Origin: Paenibacillus albus
GTDB lineage: Bacteria; Bacillota; Bacilli; Paenibacillales; Paenibacillaceae
Assembly (NCBI RefSeq): GCF_003952225.1
Contig: NZ_CP034437.1
Span: 6,491,001-6,555,000, forward strand
Length of the DNA: 64,000 nucleotides
Reading direction: 5' to 3'
A program made the position numbers and the translations under genes. This document shows positions 8,523 to 17,378 of this stretch, piece after piece. Within the stretch, counting starts at the first letter, position 1. Each line of letters opens with the position of its first letter. The notes below the pieces were generated by a model that saw only the letters and a program-made list of their open reading frames with translations, was not told the origin of the DNA and did no database searches.

Positions 8523-9431
8523 TTACCATATCCCGTCGCCTCCGATGCGCTTCGAGATCCAATTGCTGAGTATCAGCAGTATCATGGACATGACGCTCAT
8601 TACAAGTCCAATCGCCGTTGTCTGGGAATATTGGGCCTGCCCAATACCGAGCCGCAGCACATACGTATCAATGACCTCGGCTACGCCGATATTCGCCGGG
8701 TTGATCATCGCATAGATCTGATCGATGCCTACGCTGAGCAAGCTCGGAACGGTCAAGATGAGCACGATGGATATAATCGGTACAATGCTCGGGAGCGTGA
8801 TGTAACGCATCTGCGCGAAACGACCGGCTCCATCCATGACCGCGGCTTCGTAGAACACCGGGTTAATGCTCGTGATGGCTGCGAGATACAAGATCGTGCC
8901 CCAGCCGATTTCCTTCCACATGCTGCTCAGGATAAAGATCGGACGAAACCACGTCTCCGATCCCATGAACGCAATCGGCTGCAGCCCCAGACTGTGCAGC
9001 AGCGAGTTCGCGCCTCCCCCGTCGATGGAAAGAAACGCATCCAAGAAGCCTACCACCACGATCCAGGAAATGAAATGAGGCAGATAGCTGAACGATTGTA
9101 CGAAGCGCTTAAACTTGATTGCCCGCACCTCGTTAATCATCAAGGCAGCTATAATCGTTGTCGGGAAAATAAACAGCAGCCTGAGCATCGTCAGCAGAAA
9201 TGTATTGCCGGTTGCTCTCCAGAAATCGGAGCTCGCTGTAAACTCTTTGAAATTTTGCAAGCCGACCCAGGTGCTCCCCCAGATTCCGCCTGAGAAGCTG
9301 TAATCTCTGAACGCGATCTGCATGCCTAGCATCGGAATATAGTTAAACAAGAGAATAAGCACCAATCCCGGCAGAATGAAAACATAGAGCGGGAGAAGGC
9401 CTTTCCGTTTAACGACAGAGAGAAAGTTCAT
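8523..9431 (-). CDS. Carbohydrate ABC transporter permease, LplB type
   Basis: 302 residues from the ATG at 9431, 9 nt after AAAGGAG. A longer frame exists to 9602, but that stretch contains the promoter. Six membrane segments; EAA loop near PVFYEAAVMDGAGRFAQ; C-terminal SNWISKRIGGDGIW typical of LplB. It is the first gene of the import operon, directly downstream of a sigma-A promoter with an overlapping cre-like site. Confidence 0.95.
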   Translation of the reverse strand: MNFLSVVKRKGLLPLYVFILPGLVLILLFNYIPMLGMQIAFRDYSFSGGIWGSTWVGLQNFKEFTASSDFWRATGNTFLLTMLRLLFIFPTTIIAALMINEVRAIKFKRFVQSFSYLPHFISWIVVVGFLDAFLSIDGGGANSLLHSLGLQPIAFMGSETWFRPIFILSSMWKEIGWGTILYLAAITSINPVFYEAAVMDGAGRFAQMRYITLPSIVPIISIVLILTVPSLLSVGIDQIYAMINPANIGVAEVIDTYVLRLGIGQAQYSQTTAIGLVMSVMSMILLILSNWISKRIGGDGIW

Positions 9432-9513
9432 ATTCGGCGTTTCTCCTTTCTTAGGCTGATGAATAGCCTTGGTTAATGTACCGAGCACATGTTGGCTGCA
9501 GCACTTGATATTG

Positions 9514-9542
9514 ATTATAGAAAAGTAGGGAAGCGCTCTCAA
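9514..9542 (-). promoter_or_regulatory. Sigma-A promoter of the sugar import operon with overlapping cre site
   Basis: Minus-strand TTGAGA, 17-bp spacer, TATAAT. A cre-like sequence, TGAGAGCGCTTCCC (9528-9541), covers the -35 element and the first part of the spacer, predicting CcpA-mediated catabolite repression. The ATG of the first permease is about 80 bp downstream. Confidence 0.8.
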
Positions 9543-9609
9543 TAATCGTAACGCACGATTACTTGCGCTATCGCATGATGTTGTTTTCACGTTTCTTTGC
9601 ATAAAAAAA

Positions 9610-9628
9610 GAGCGATCATCGATCGCTC
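9610..9628 (-). terminator. Terminator of the two-component operon
   Basis: GAGCGATC-loop-GATCGCTC followed by seven T on the minus strand. It overlaps the last codons of the response regulator gene, so the regulator and transport operons are separate transcripts. Confidence 0.9.
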
Positions 9629-11232
9629 GCTCGATACTCCTTCGGACTGAAGCCCGTTATCTTCTTGAACACGCCTGTGAAATAACCGATATTCTGATAG
9701 CCGACGCTTTCTGCAACTTCATATAGTTTCAGCTGCGAATGTTGCAGCAGCTCCTTCGCCTTATTAACCCGAATCTGAATCAATTGATCGGTAAACGAAA
9801 CACCAAGCTCCTCCCGGAACAGTGCACCGAGATAATTCGGGCTCAAGTAGACAGAATCCGCGACCGAACGCAATGAAAGATTGTCCTTATAATGTTCGTT
9901 CATCCACTCAAGCGCCTTCTGAACGACGATTTGGGTTGGACTTTTCTTCCGCTCGGCAATAAAGTCGCTTAGTCCGGTGATGATCCTCACCGTCTCTTGC
10001 AGCAGCTCCGTCTCCTCCCGGCATTCCAGGAGCTGCTCCCACAGCTTCTGCTCCGATCCTACATGACGGCTCACATCGCCGATTTCAGCGGCTATTCGAC
10101 TAGCGCCGCTAATGAGCTGGAGGCATAGACTTCTTAAATTAGCTCCTTGTATGTCAGGATCGCCGGCGATGCTTCGCAGCAATTCCCCCAGCAGGCTAAG
10201 ACTATTCTGGCTATCGCCTGCGCCGAACATTTCGAGAAAATCAGCCTTGAGCTCGTCCACACTCTTATGCCGGTTATCCGCCTGCTCCTGGAGAATCTGC
10301 CAGCTGAACGTCCGCTCGTCGCTCCCTAGCAGCCTTTGATTCACCGCTCTTTGTGCCAGACGGAAGCTCTCGCTCAAGCGGCTAAGCGCCGCGAAAGAGG
10401 GGCCTGCTCCAATGGAGACGGAGCAGCAATCGATTCTGCCCGCTTCCTCGCCGAGATTCCGCAGAATATGCTCGGTCCTCTGCTCGAATGTTTCGCTTGC
10501 CTCCGAGCTCGCATCCCGCAGAATCAGCACGATATTGCCGCGCTGCGTTGTCGTCTTCTCCTCCAGCATCGAACCGCAGATAGCCGCCACCGATTCATTC
10601 AGCAGCAGCTGAGCGCGCCTCACTTGTTCTTCCTTTGGAAGTGGTGATTGCTGCACAGCATCCAGCACGATGACGAGCACACGGCGCAAGCCGCCGCGGT
10701 CAAACATGCCCACTGCATCCGCATGTGCCTGAATCGCATGATCACTAAGAATAAGGCCATGCAGCAGCTCTTGAAGAAACTGCTCCCGCGCAATCGGTCT
10801 GAACGTATCCAGCTGTTCCTTGATGCGCATTTCCTCCCGATTTCGCGATAAGGACTGCTGCTCCGCTTCGCATACGCGCTCTAGAATCGCAGTCAATTCC
10901 TCGAATAGAATCGGCTTGACGAGAAAGGCATCCACGCCAATATCAAGCGCCGACTTGGCATATTCAAACTCTTCATAGCCGGTTACCATGATAATTCGCA
11001 TGCTTGGATTGATCTTGCGCATTTTGGCCGACAGCTCGAGACCGTCCATCCCAAGCATGCGAATATCGGTAATAAGCAAATCAGGCGGGGCATGCTCGGC
11101 CATTTCAAGCGCCTGCTGCGCATCCTCCGATTCGCCGATAACACGCATCTGGTACTGCTTCCAATCGACATGCTTAATAATTGAATTTCGCTGCCGCTCC
11201 TCGTCATCCACAACAAATACTTTGATTTCCAT
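9616..11232 (-). CDS. Response regulator with AraC-type output domain (YesN-like)
   Basis: 538 residues from the ATG that follows GGGGGAATAC. The receiver domain starts MEIKVFVVDDEE; the phospho-acceptor is Asp56 in LLITDIRM and the conserved Lys is 106 in FLVKP. A long central region, about 120-430, has no clear domain, as usual in YesN proteins. The C-terminal AraC/XylS helix-turn-helix pair occupies about 435-535 (LRSVADSVYLSPNYLG, then VAESVGYQNIGYFTGVFK). It should activate the adjacent import operon when phosphorylated by the co-transcribed YesM-like kinase. Confidence 0.95.
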   Translation of the reverse strand: MEIKVFVVDDEERQRNSIIKHVDWKQYQMRVIGESEDAQQALEMAEHAPPDLLITDIRMLGMDGLELSAKMRKINPSMRIIMVTGYEEFEYAKSALDIGVDAFLVKPILFEELTAILERVCEAEQQSLSRNREEMRIKEQLDTFRPIAREQFLQELLHGLILSDHAIQAHADAVGMFDRGGLRRVLVIVLDAVQQSPLPKEEQVRRAQLLLNESVAAICGSMLEEKTTTQRGNIVLILRDASSEASETFEQRTEHILRNLGEEAGRIDCCSVSIGAGPSFAALSRLSESFRLAQRAVNQRLLGSDERTFSWQILQEQADNRHKSVDELKADFLEMFGAGDSQNSLSLLGELLRSIAGDPDIQGANLRSLCLQLISGASRIAAEIGDVSRHVGSEQKLWEQLLECREETELLQETVRIITGLSDFIAERKKSPTQIVVQKALEWMNEHYKDNLSLRSVADSVYLSPNYLGALFREELGVSFTDQLIQIRVNKAKELLQHSQLKLYEVAESVGYQNIGYFTGVFKKITGFSPKEYRASDR

Positions 11233-11255
11233 GCCGTATTCCCCCGATGATTGTA

Positions 11256-13019
11256 TCAATTCGCTATCGTAATCTGGTTCATTTGCAGTGGGATGAGCAG
11301 CCCAATCGTAGTGCCTTCACCCGGCTCGCTCTGAATGGTCATGCGATAGGAATTGCGATAGTGCCGCTTCAAACGTTCATTCACGTTGTAAATGCCAAAG
11401 CCCATTCGGTGCTTGGTTCCGTCTGCTTTCTCCAACAAATCGTTTACTTGCTCTGCGGTCATGCCCGTTCCGTTGTCAGCAATCGTAATGCAGAGCATCC
11501 CATCCTGTAAGCTAGCTCGAATACGCAGACAACCTCTTCCGCCTGTACGGACGAACGCATGCAGCAGCGCATTCTCGATAATCGGTTGAAGCGTGATCTT
11601 AATAATTTCGCAGGAAAGCGTTTCTTCTTCCACTTCGAATATCGTCGTGAGCCTTCCAGGGAACCGTGACTCATGGATCTCTAAGTAAGCGCGCACATGC
11701 TCGATTTCCTCCCGAAACGGCAGAACATCGCCGCCCCTGTTGAGCGCCAGCCTGAAAAACTTTGCTAAGGCATCCACCGTGCGGCCAATCTCAGCAGATC
11801 CTACATCGAGAGCCATGCTTTTGACCAAGGCCAATGTATTGTATAGAAAATGGGGATTGATCTGCGCCTGCAGAAGCTTCAGCTTCTCGGTTTCTGCCGC
11901 GCTCCTCGCTTCTGCGATTTCCCCCAGTGATTGCTTCAGACGGAGCGACATCGTGTTGAACTCCTCCTCGACATCCGCCACCTCATCCTTGTCGTATACC
12001 TTGACGGTAAGTCCCATATCGCCGTCACGCACCCGCCGCATACTTCTAACGAGTGAGTTGAGCCGGTTCTTAATACGCAGTCCAAAGCTGGTGAGCACCG
12101 CTATCGTAAGCACGACGAATAACACACTAACTGCAATGGCCCCATTCTTGACCAGCTGCAGCTTTTGCCATAATTCCTGCTGGCTTACGACCGTGATGAT
12201 TTTCCAGTCCAGCCGATTTGTCTCATAGACCACCATGCTTTGTTTGCCATTGATCTTCGTCGAATACCAGCCTTGCTTGGATGAATAGACGTCTTGCAAA
12301 TAAGGGAGCGTCTTAATATTGTCCGCCTGCTGCGTATCCATGACATTCGTCAGCACTCTCCCCTGCGCGTCCGCAATGACGATGCCGCCCTTCTTGAACT
12401 CGAGCGGATTCGATAACTGATCAAACAGCGCCCGGTTCGTCACTTCAACGTGAACGATGCCGAACTTCTCGTTCGTCAAGTAATCCACAAGCCACTTCGT
12501 CAGATGAAGAGAAGGCTGACCATCGTCGCCCTTCTTGTCAAAGTACCAGTAAAACTGCTGATCCCTTGCGTTCATCTCGGAATACCAGGGCTGCGAGACC
12601 GATTGCTCCATATTAAGTACAACCCCGCCATCCTCATGCAGGCTGGCGTTGCTCTTGTAGAATTGAATTTTCTTCATTGGAAAATAGGAACGAATCCGAT
12701 TGACGGCGGAATTGATCTGCTGCAGAGCCGTCACCTCTTCCTGCAGCGATTGATATTGCTGCGTCAATGCAGTCGTGATGCCAGGGTCAAGGGACATCTG
12801 CATCAAAATATTTTGATAACCGATAATGCGGTATTCGATATTCTCGTTCAGCTGGTAGGCTACCTTCTCCAGCATCTCTCTGCTTTCTTTCTGCGCAAGC
12901 GGTAGACTTGTCGAGAATAAGCTGTAGCCGACGATCAATACGGGCAGAATCAAGAAGAAAATAACGATTAGAATAAGTTTCTGCAGCAATCGCACTCGGT
13001 GCCAATAGCGGAATACCAT
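11256..13019 (-). CDS. Sensor histidine kinase (YesM-like)
   Basis: 587 residues. TM1 about 12-34, extracellular dCache-like sensor domain about 35-290, TM2 about 293-315, HAMP 316-368, then a His_kinase (PF06580-type) domain with the phospho-acceptor His390 in QAQINPHFLYNTL. A HATPase domain carries IIENALLHA (N box) and ITIADNGTGM (G1 box). The ATG lies 7-8 nt after AGGAGG. It probably senses an extracellular carbohydrate, alone or with the binding protein, and phosphorylates the AraC-type regulator downstream. Confidence 0.95.
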   Translation of the reverse strand: MVFRYWHRVRLLQKLILIVIFFLILPVLIVGYSLFSTSLPLAQKESREMLEKVAYQLNENIEYRIIGYQNILMQMSLDPGITTALTQQYQSLQEEVTALQQINSAVNRIRSYFPMKKIQFYKSNASLHEDGGVVLNMEQSVSQPWYSEMNARDQQFYWYFDKKGDDGQPSLHLTKWLVDYLTNEKFGIVHVEVTNRALFDQLSNPLEFKKGGIVIADAQGRVLTNVMDTQQADNIKTLPYLQDVYSSKQGWYSTKINGKQSMVVYETNRLDWKIITVVSQQELWQKLQLVKNGAIAVSVLFVVLTIAVLTSFGLRIKNRLNSLVRSMRRVRDGDMGLTVKVYDKDEVADVEEEFNTMSLRLKQSLGEIAEARSAAETEKLKLLQAQINPHFLYNTLALVKSMALDVGSAEIGRTVDALAKFFRLALNRGGDVLPFREEIEHVRAYLEIHESRFPGRLTTIFEVEEETLSCEIIKITLQPIIENALLHAFVRTGGRGCLRIRASLQDGMLCITIADNGTGMTAEQVNDLLEKADGTKHRMGFGIYNVNERLKRHYRNSYRMTIQSEPGEGTTIGLLIPLQMNQITIAN

Positions 13020-13031
13020 GCTTCTATCCTC

Positions 13032-13045
13032 CTAAAGCGCTTCCA
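13032..13045 (-). promoter_or_regulatory. cre-like site overlapping the kinase ribosome-binding region
   Basis: Minus-strand TGGAAGCGCTTTAG running into the AGGAGG of the kinase gene. CcpA bound here would act as a roadblock downstream of the promoter. It matches the second cre-like site at the transporter operon. Confidence 0.6.
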
Positions 13046-13151
13046 TTCCATAGCTGGAATCAGTAAGCTTCTGGACAGCGTGACAGCAATGCCCAGAATA
13101 TTATGCTAGTTTATCAAATATTGATTGGTTGCGGAAGCTCAAATAAAAAGA

Positions 13152-13183
13152 CTTCACGGAAGTTCATCTGAACTCCCGTGAAG
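13152..13183 (-). terminator. Terminator of the 13228-14484 MFS gene
   Basis: CTTCACGGAAGTTC-ATCT-GAACTCCCGTGAAG hairpin followed on the minus strand by CTTTTTATTT. A member of the dispersed AAGTTC/GAACTC terminator family. Confidence 0.85.
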
Positions 13184-13227
13184 CCGCTTAGCCATTATTC
13201 GGCCATTATTCAATCGCTATTCGGTCG

Positions 13228-14484
13228 CTATTCACTTGCCTCCTGCTTCCGCAGCTTCTGAAAGACGAATACGAGAGGGAGCAGCATAAACGCTGATAAT
13301 ACAATCGACACCCGGATCGTATAACGCACGCCGGCCCAGCCGATTACCGGTCCGCCTGCTGTTTGGCCGATGGCATTGGCTTGACTGAGGAAGGACAACA
13401 CGGTTGAACGCGTACCCGATTCGAGATGCTGATTGAGCCAAGCCGAGTAAAGCGGATAGAAGACAGAATTGAACATCCCGAGCAGCCAGAAGCTTGCAAG
13501 CGCCCATATAAGATTAGGAGCCAGGCCAAACAAGATCACACAGATGATTTTCATAAAGACGAGCAGCAGCATCAGATTCCGGACAACCACGCGGCTCTCC
13601 AGATTTATCTTTCGAATGACAACCTCATTGGTCACTAAGCCTAGAATCATGCCGACGATTCCGAAGATCCCGAACCATATCGCGCTGTTCCAGCCATTGA
13701 AGGCAGACAGACCAATATCCGTAATGAAATGCGCTTCCCACAGCCGATCGAAGCCTTCTGACGATGCCCCGGAGAATAGACTTACGATCAGAATAAGAAT
13801 GAGAATAGGCGATTTTCTAACGAAGGAAGAGCCTTCCTTGAAGGTGGTCTGAAGCTGGCTCCAAGAATTCAGATCGTCCTGAGCGGTACGTTGAAAGTTC
13901 GTTTCTTTCATCGCAATAAGAAGATAGACAGCCAGCCCAACATACAGCACCCCGCCTATTATATAAGGCAGATTTAACGCAATCGATGACAAGACAACAC
14001 TGAGGATAATGCCCGTAATCGAAGCGACTTGCTGAACCTGACCTGCACGTACGAATAGCCGGCTTAGCCGCTCCTCGCCAACCTCGTCCGTAATCCATGA
14101 CTGCTGTGCTCCGCTTAGGAAGGTCTCCCCGACTCCTCGGATCATTTCGGATAGAACGACGAGGATGAACAGTGAAACGGCACCTTGCAGAAGCCTATCT
14201 GAGATCAGCACCACATTCCCTTCGAGAATGTAGGCAGCCCCCATGATGAAGAAGGCATTGATGACCGAAAGCCGCCGGCTATAGGTGTCTGCGATGACTC
14301 CGGTCGGTATTTCAAGCAAGAAAATAACGAGCTCGAGAAAAGTCCCCACTAGTACAAGCTGGAAAGGATTGAGCCCTAATTCGTTCACATAATACAATGC
14401 GTAAGTGGTGAACATGATGGAATTCGCAAGCGCCATGATCGCGCTCATGATGAAATATACTTTCTCGGATTGACGAATGTTCAG
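13228..14484 (-). CDS. MFS transporter, probable drug exporter under attenuation control
   Basis: About 418 residues with 10-12 membrane segments. The MFS loop signature is GVIADTYSRRLS. The frame is open to 14658, but that part contains two terminator hairpins. The only good ribosome site is GAGAGGGAG at 14490-14498, which points to a CTG codon at 14484 (6-nt spacing); the first in-frame ATG is at VYFIMSAIM. A non-canonical CTG start, or a small sequence error, is therefore likely. The leader peptide and paired hairpins upstream suggest induction by a ribosome-targeting compound that the pump would export (inference). Confidence 0.85.
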   Translation of the reverse strand: MNIRQSEKVYFIMSAIMALANSIMFTTYALYYVNELGLNPFQLVLVGTFLELVIFLLEIPTGVIADTYSRRLSVINAFFIMGAAYILEGNVVLISDRLLQGAVSLFILVVLSEMIRGVGETFLSGAQQSWITDEVGEERLSRLFVRAGQVQQVASITGIILSVVLSSIALNLPYIIGGVLYVGLAVYLLIAMKETNFQRTAQDDLNSWSQLQTTFKEGSSFVRKSPILILILIVSLFSGASSEGFDRLWEAHFITDIGLSAFNGWNSAIWFGIFGIVGMILGLVTNEVVIRKINLESRVVVRNLMLLLVFMKIICVILFGLAPNLIWALASFWLLGMFNSVFYPLYSAWLNQHLESGTRSTVLSFLSQANAIGQTAGGPVIGWAGVRYTIRVSIVLSAFMLLPLVFVFQKLRKQEASE

Positions 14485-14535
14485 ATGAATCTCCCTCTCT
14501 TGGCTGTATTCGATTTCCTGTCTGCGGAGAACGCC

Positions 14536-14564
14536 AAAAAACCACAGACCACGCGGGCTTGTGG
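14536..14564 (-). terminator. Second intrinsic terminator in the MFS leader (attenuator)
   Basis: Minus-strand hairpin CCACAAGCC...GGTCTGTGG, with one mismatch and one G-T pair, followed by six T. It lies between the first attenuator and the ribosome site of the MFS gene. Confidence 0.65.
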
Positions 14565-14616
14565 CTGCAGATAGAAAGAATCGGATCCCTAGAGACGAGT
14601 CGTACGAAAACAATAT

Positions 14617-14642
14617 AAAAAACCACTGGCATGCACCAGTGG
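14617..14642 (-). terminator. First intrinsic terminator in the MFS leader (attenuator)
   Basis: Minus-strand CCACTGG-TGCATG-CCAGTGG stem directly followed by TTTTTT. It sits about 35 bp after the stop of the leader peptide; competing small dyads (AATCG...CGATT and ATTGTT...AACAAT) lie between the two. Confidence 0.8.
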
Positions 14643-14677
14643 ACATTGTTCGTAACAATCGCTAGAAACGATTATTC

Positions 14678-14758
14678 TTACTTGGAGTCCATGCGAGGCC
14701 GCGCAAAAAATTCATGTGCAATTGTAATTGTTAACATGACTTTTGAGCTGACTCCCAT
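14678..14758 (-). CDS. Leader peptide of the MFS exporter (26 residues)
   Basis: A 27-codon frame starting ATG GGA GTC AGC, 7 nt after a perfect AGGAGG, ending with TAA at 14678. The peptide begins MGVSSKVMLTITIAHEFF and ends ARPRMDSK. It is followed by two terminator hairpins and then the MFS gene. This is the layout of ribosome-mediated transcription attenuation, known for erm-, vmlR- and bmrB-type leaders: stalling on the leader would favour an antiterminator. I do not recognise the peptide as a published leader. Confidence 0.7.
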   Translation of the reverse strand: MGVSSKVMLTITIAHEFFARPRMDSK

Positions 14759-14833
14759 TTGTGGACCTCCTCATAATGAATTCGCTTACATCACTGATAG
14801 TAGCAGAGTTCGCTCGCTGCTGTCAATGGTTAC

Positions 14834-15922
14834 CTACCTTGCTTTTACGGCTTCAATTATCTTGATGTACTGCAGATCTCCTAGTCCATAATGTGGGAAT
14901 AGATGAAATAACTGCTGCAATAATTCACTCTGGGGCTTATCTAGATGCTTGCTTATATAGGCGGTGATTTCATTATCTTCCTTTAAACTTTCTAAATATA
15001 ATCGAATGCCTTGATACATAACCGGCATTAATTTCGCTTCAGGCAGACGATGGTGAATCAGCACTTGTTGGTAAATTTCATTATAGCCTTCTGGCAACAG
15101 GTCCGTCTCTTCCACATCATAAGTCGCTTCTTTCACCATATGATAAAACACTTTGCCTTCATACCCTTCTTGCTCCAGGAAGGCCAGCAATGTCAGCAGA
15201 TTCATCTGACAGAACATATCATCGCCAAACCATAACACGATGCATTTGTAGTTGTGCTGAAGCAGAGGCTTCAGAGGAGTCATCGTAATTCTCTCGTAAT
15301 CCTGCAAAGAAACCTGGTGCCCGGCAGCCCTAATCGCTTTGAATTCATCACTGAAGATCGCAACTGTTGTCGCATTGGAACACATCGCCTCATTGAAAGG
15401 GACGTAGTCACTTTTCTCCATTAGCTGATGCTTATAGAACTCCTCATACATCATTTGTCCATTTAGGATATTCAAAATCTCTTGATCAGCAAACTGATCA
15501 TATATTCTGTTTTGCAAAGCTCCAATCATTAACTTCTGCGAAATATCCATTGAGAACTCATCCCTTCTACTATTGATATCGAATTTCACATAGGTCTGCA
15601 AGGGCTGAGGGGCCTTTCGAAAAGCGCTTGGACTGATGCCAAACATCCCTTTGAATGCTCTGGAGAAGGCTTCTTGAGATAAGTATCCGTACTTAAATGC
15701 GATATCAATCGTTTTGCGATTGGTTTCTTTCAGCTCGATGGAAGCAAGATAGATTTTTCGAAGTGCCATATATCTTTTTATCGTAATCCCGGTCATTTGA
15801 TGGAATTTGAAAGAACAGTAATAGGGCGAATACCCCATATAGTTACCTAAACGCTCTAATGAGAAATCTTCGGCAAGATGTTCCTCAATCCAGTCCACCA
15901 TCTCCTGCATCGTTTGATCCAT
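14834..15922 (-). CDS. AraC-family regulator with a DUF1835-like C-terminal domain
   Basis: 362 residues from the ATG after GGAGGAGGTGCTT. The DNA-binding domain is N-terminal, residues 1-105 (FSLERLGNYMGYSPYYCSFKFH, then IAFKYGYLSQEAFSRAFK), the reverse of the usual AraC order. The C-terminal two-thirds has CIVLWFGDDMFCQMNLLTLLAFL, which resembles DUF1835-type domains of unknown function. It lies directly upstream of the leader peptide of the MFS gene, 75 bp away on the same strand; no terminator is obvious between them, so it may regulate or be co-transcribed with the exporter. Confidence 0.8.
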   Translation of the reverse strand: MDQTMQEMVDWIEEHLAEDFSLERLGNYMGYSPYYCSFKFHQMTGITIKRYMALRKIYLASIELKETNRKTIDIAFKYGYLSQEAFSRAFKGMFGISPSAFRKAPQPLQTYVKFDINSRRDEFSMDISQKLMIGALQNRIYDQFADQEILNILNGQMMYEEFYKHQLMEKSDYVPFNEAMCSNATTVAIFSDEFKAIRAAGHQVSLQDYERITMTPLKPLLQHNYKCIVLWFGDDMFCQMNLLTLLAFLEQEGYEGKVFYHMVKEATYDVEETDLLPEGYNEIYQQVLIHHRLPEAKLMPVMYQGIRLYLESLKEDNEITAYISKHLDKPQSELLQQLFHLFPHYGLGDLQYIKIIEAVKAR

Positions 15923-16003
15923 AAGCACCTCCTCCTACTCGTTATTATAAAAGAAATCCATATCGCTTATTTGATATAGGTTGTGTTTACGGCAAAAAAG
16001 AAA

Positions 16004-16042
16004 GAGACCGCTCACAAGTTCGTCGAACTCATGAGAAGCCTC
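16004..16042 (-). terminator. Terminator of the acyltransferase gene
   Basis: Hairpin with GAG...CTC base, CTCA/TGAG middle and AAGTTC-GTC-GAACT apex, followed by CTTTCTTTTTT on the minus strand. A member of the dispersed terminator family. Confidence 0.8.
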
Positions 16043-16081
16043 CAACTCTAACGATGCACAACAACTGCCACTGCCAATTGC

Positions 16082-17260
16082 CTAGCTGCCTTTTTGCTGA
16101 GCCGACAGTTCGCCTTGGTAGTTTGGACGGGCTTTTCTACCGCCCATAAGGTAACGCCCCAGACGCATGGATGGCTTCTCGACAAACTGATACGACAGTG
16201 CAGCAAGCGCCAGGCTGATGACAACCGTGCCACCAAGCAGCCAATAGGTCGAGATATAGTATTTGTCATAATCGTCCGGATATAAGAGAGAGGATGGATT
16301 GGTGAACAAGTTCATCAATACGAGCAATACGATAAGGTGTACGAGATATAAACTGTACGAGACACGTCCGACAAACGCGATCGGCCGCCAATGGAGAATG
16401 GCTTTAAACCTGATCGACCCGATAGCCGCGATAATAAAGAAGCTCGAAGTCAGCATCGTAAACCAGTCCGATACAAGGTTCCCTTTAAGTCCCCAGTGAT
16501 CCCAACCTACGTTGTTCCCCCATGTATATACGATGAAGGCAATAATGCTAAGCACGATTCGAGCAGCGATCCACAGTCTCTTGAAGGAATCTACCAAGCG
16601 ATGGCGGTGCTTCGCGATAATTGCGCCAACAATAAACATGAAGGCGTAATGCGCCGTGTCATAATAATTCGTGAAGAAATCAATGCTGTCCTGATAGCGC
16701 ACATGCATGTAAATTCCCCAGATAGATAGAGCGAGACCGATCAAGAAACTCCAGATCCAATTCGTCCTCATGACAAGCCAGATTATGAATGGGAATATAA
16801 GCGCGATCCTCATCTCCATGACGAGCGACCATATGACCGGATTGAAATATTGCTGATGGAATTGATCAATCATGACAACATGCTGCATAATCGGACCCCA
16901 GCCGATTGGCCTCGACCAAAGATCGTTAATCGGAACACGATAGAAGAGAAGGCGCAGTACGAGCCCCAATGCGAGAGAGACGATATACGGAGGGTACAGC
17001 CGAATCAGACGCCGACCAATGAAGTTGCCGTAACCACGTGATTGTCCTTCGGTAAACGGCAGAGACAACACAAATCCACTTAGTAGAAAGAAGAAAATCA
17101 CGGCCTGATGGCCGGCCAACAAAATCTGTAGCGGTGTATGGTACAGCCATGGCAAAGCAGCCATAATTCCAAGAAGTGAGGCAGAATGATAGATCACTAC
17201 ACTCATGGAAGCGATTCCACGAAGAGAGTCTAGTTCACCCAGCCGACCACGTTCAGCCAT
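16082..17260 (-). CDS. Acyltransferase 3 family membrane protein (OafA/YrhL type)
   Basis: 392 residues with about ten membrane segments. It begins RLGELDSLRGIASMSVVIYH, containing the conserved LDSLRGIA and the catalytic His of the family, and has FLLSGFVLSLPF further on. There is no C-terminal SGNH domain, so this is the membrane-only form. It probably O-acylates a cell-surface or secreted polysaccharide or a small molecule. It stands alone as a transcription unit with its own terminator. Confidence 0.93.
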   Translation of the reverse strand: MAERGRLGELDSLRGIASMSVVIYHSASLLGIMAALPWLYHTPLQILLAGHQAVIFFFLLSGFVLSLPFTEGQSRGYGNFIGRRLIRLYPPYIVSLALGLVLRLLFYRVPINDLWSRPIGWGPIMQHVVMIDQFHQQYFNPVIWSLVMEMRIALIFPFIIWLVMRTNWIWSFLIGLALSIWGIYMHVRYQDSIDFFTNYYDTAHYAFMFIVGAIIAKHRHRLVDSFKRLWIAARIVLSIIAFIVYTWGNNVGWDHWGLKGNLVSDWFTMLTSSFFIIAAIGSIRFKAILHWRPIAFVGRVSYSLYLVHLIVLLVLMNLFTNPSSLLYPDDYDKYYISTYWLLGGTVVISLALAALSYQFVEKPSMRLGRYLMGGRKARPNYQGELSAQQKGS

Positions 17261-17378
17261 CCGTTGTTGTCCCCCTCATTAAGAGCAATATTTTATTTTA
17301 CTAGGGAAACCTAGTTTAGCTAAAATATTACATAGAGTATACGGAATGTCAATCATAGAAATGCTTCCATGTAAGCTA

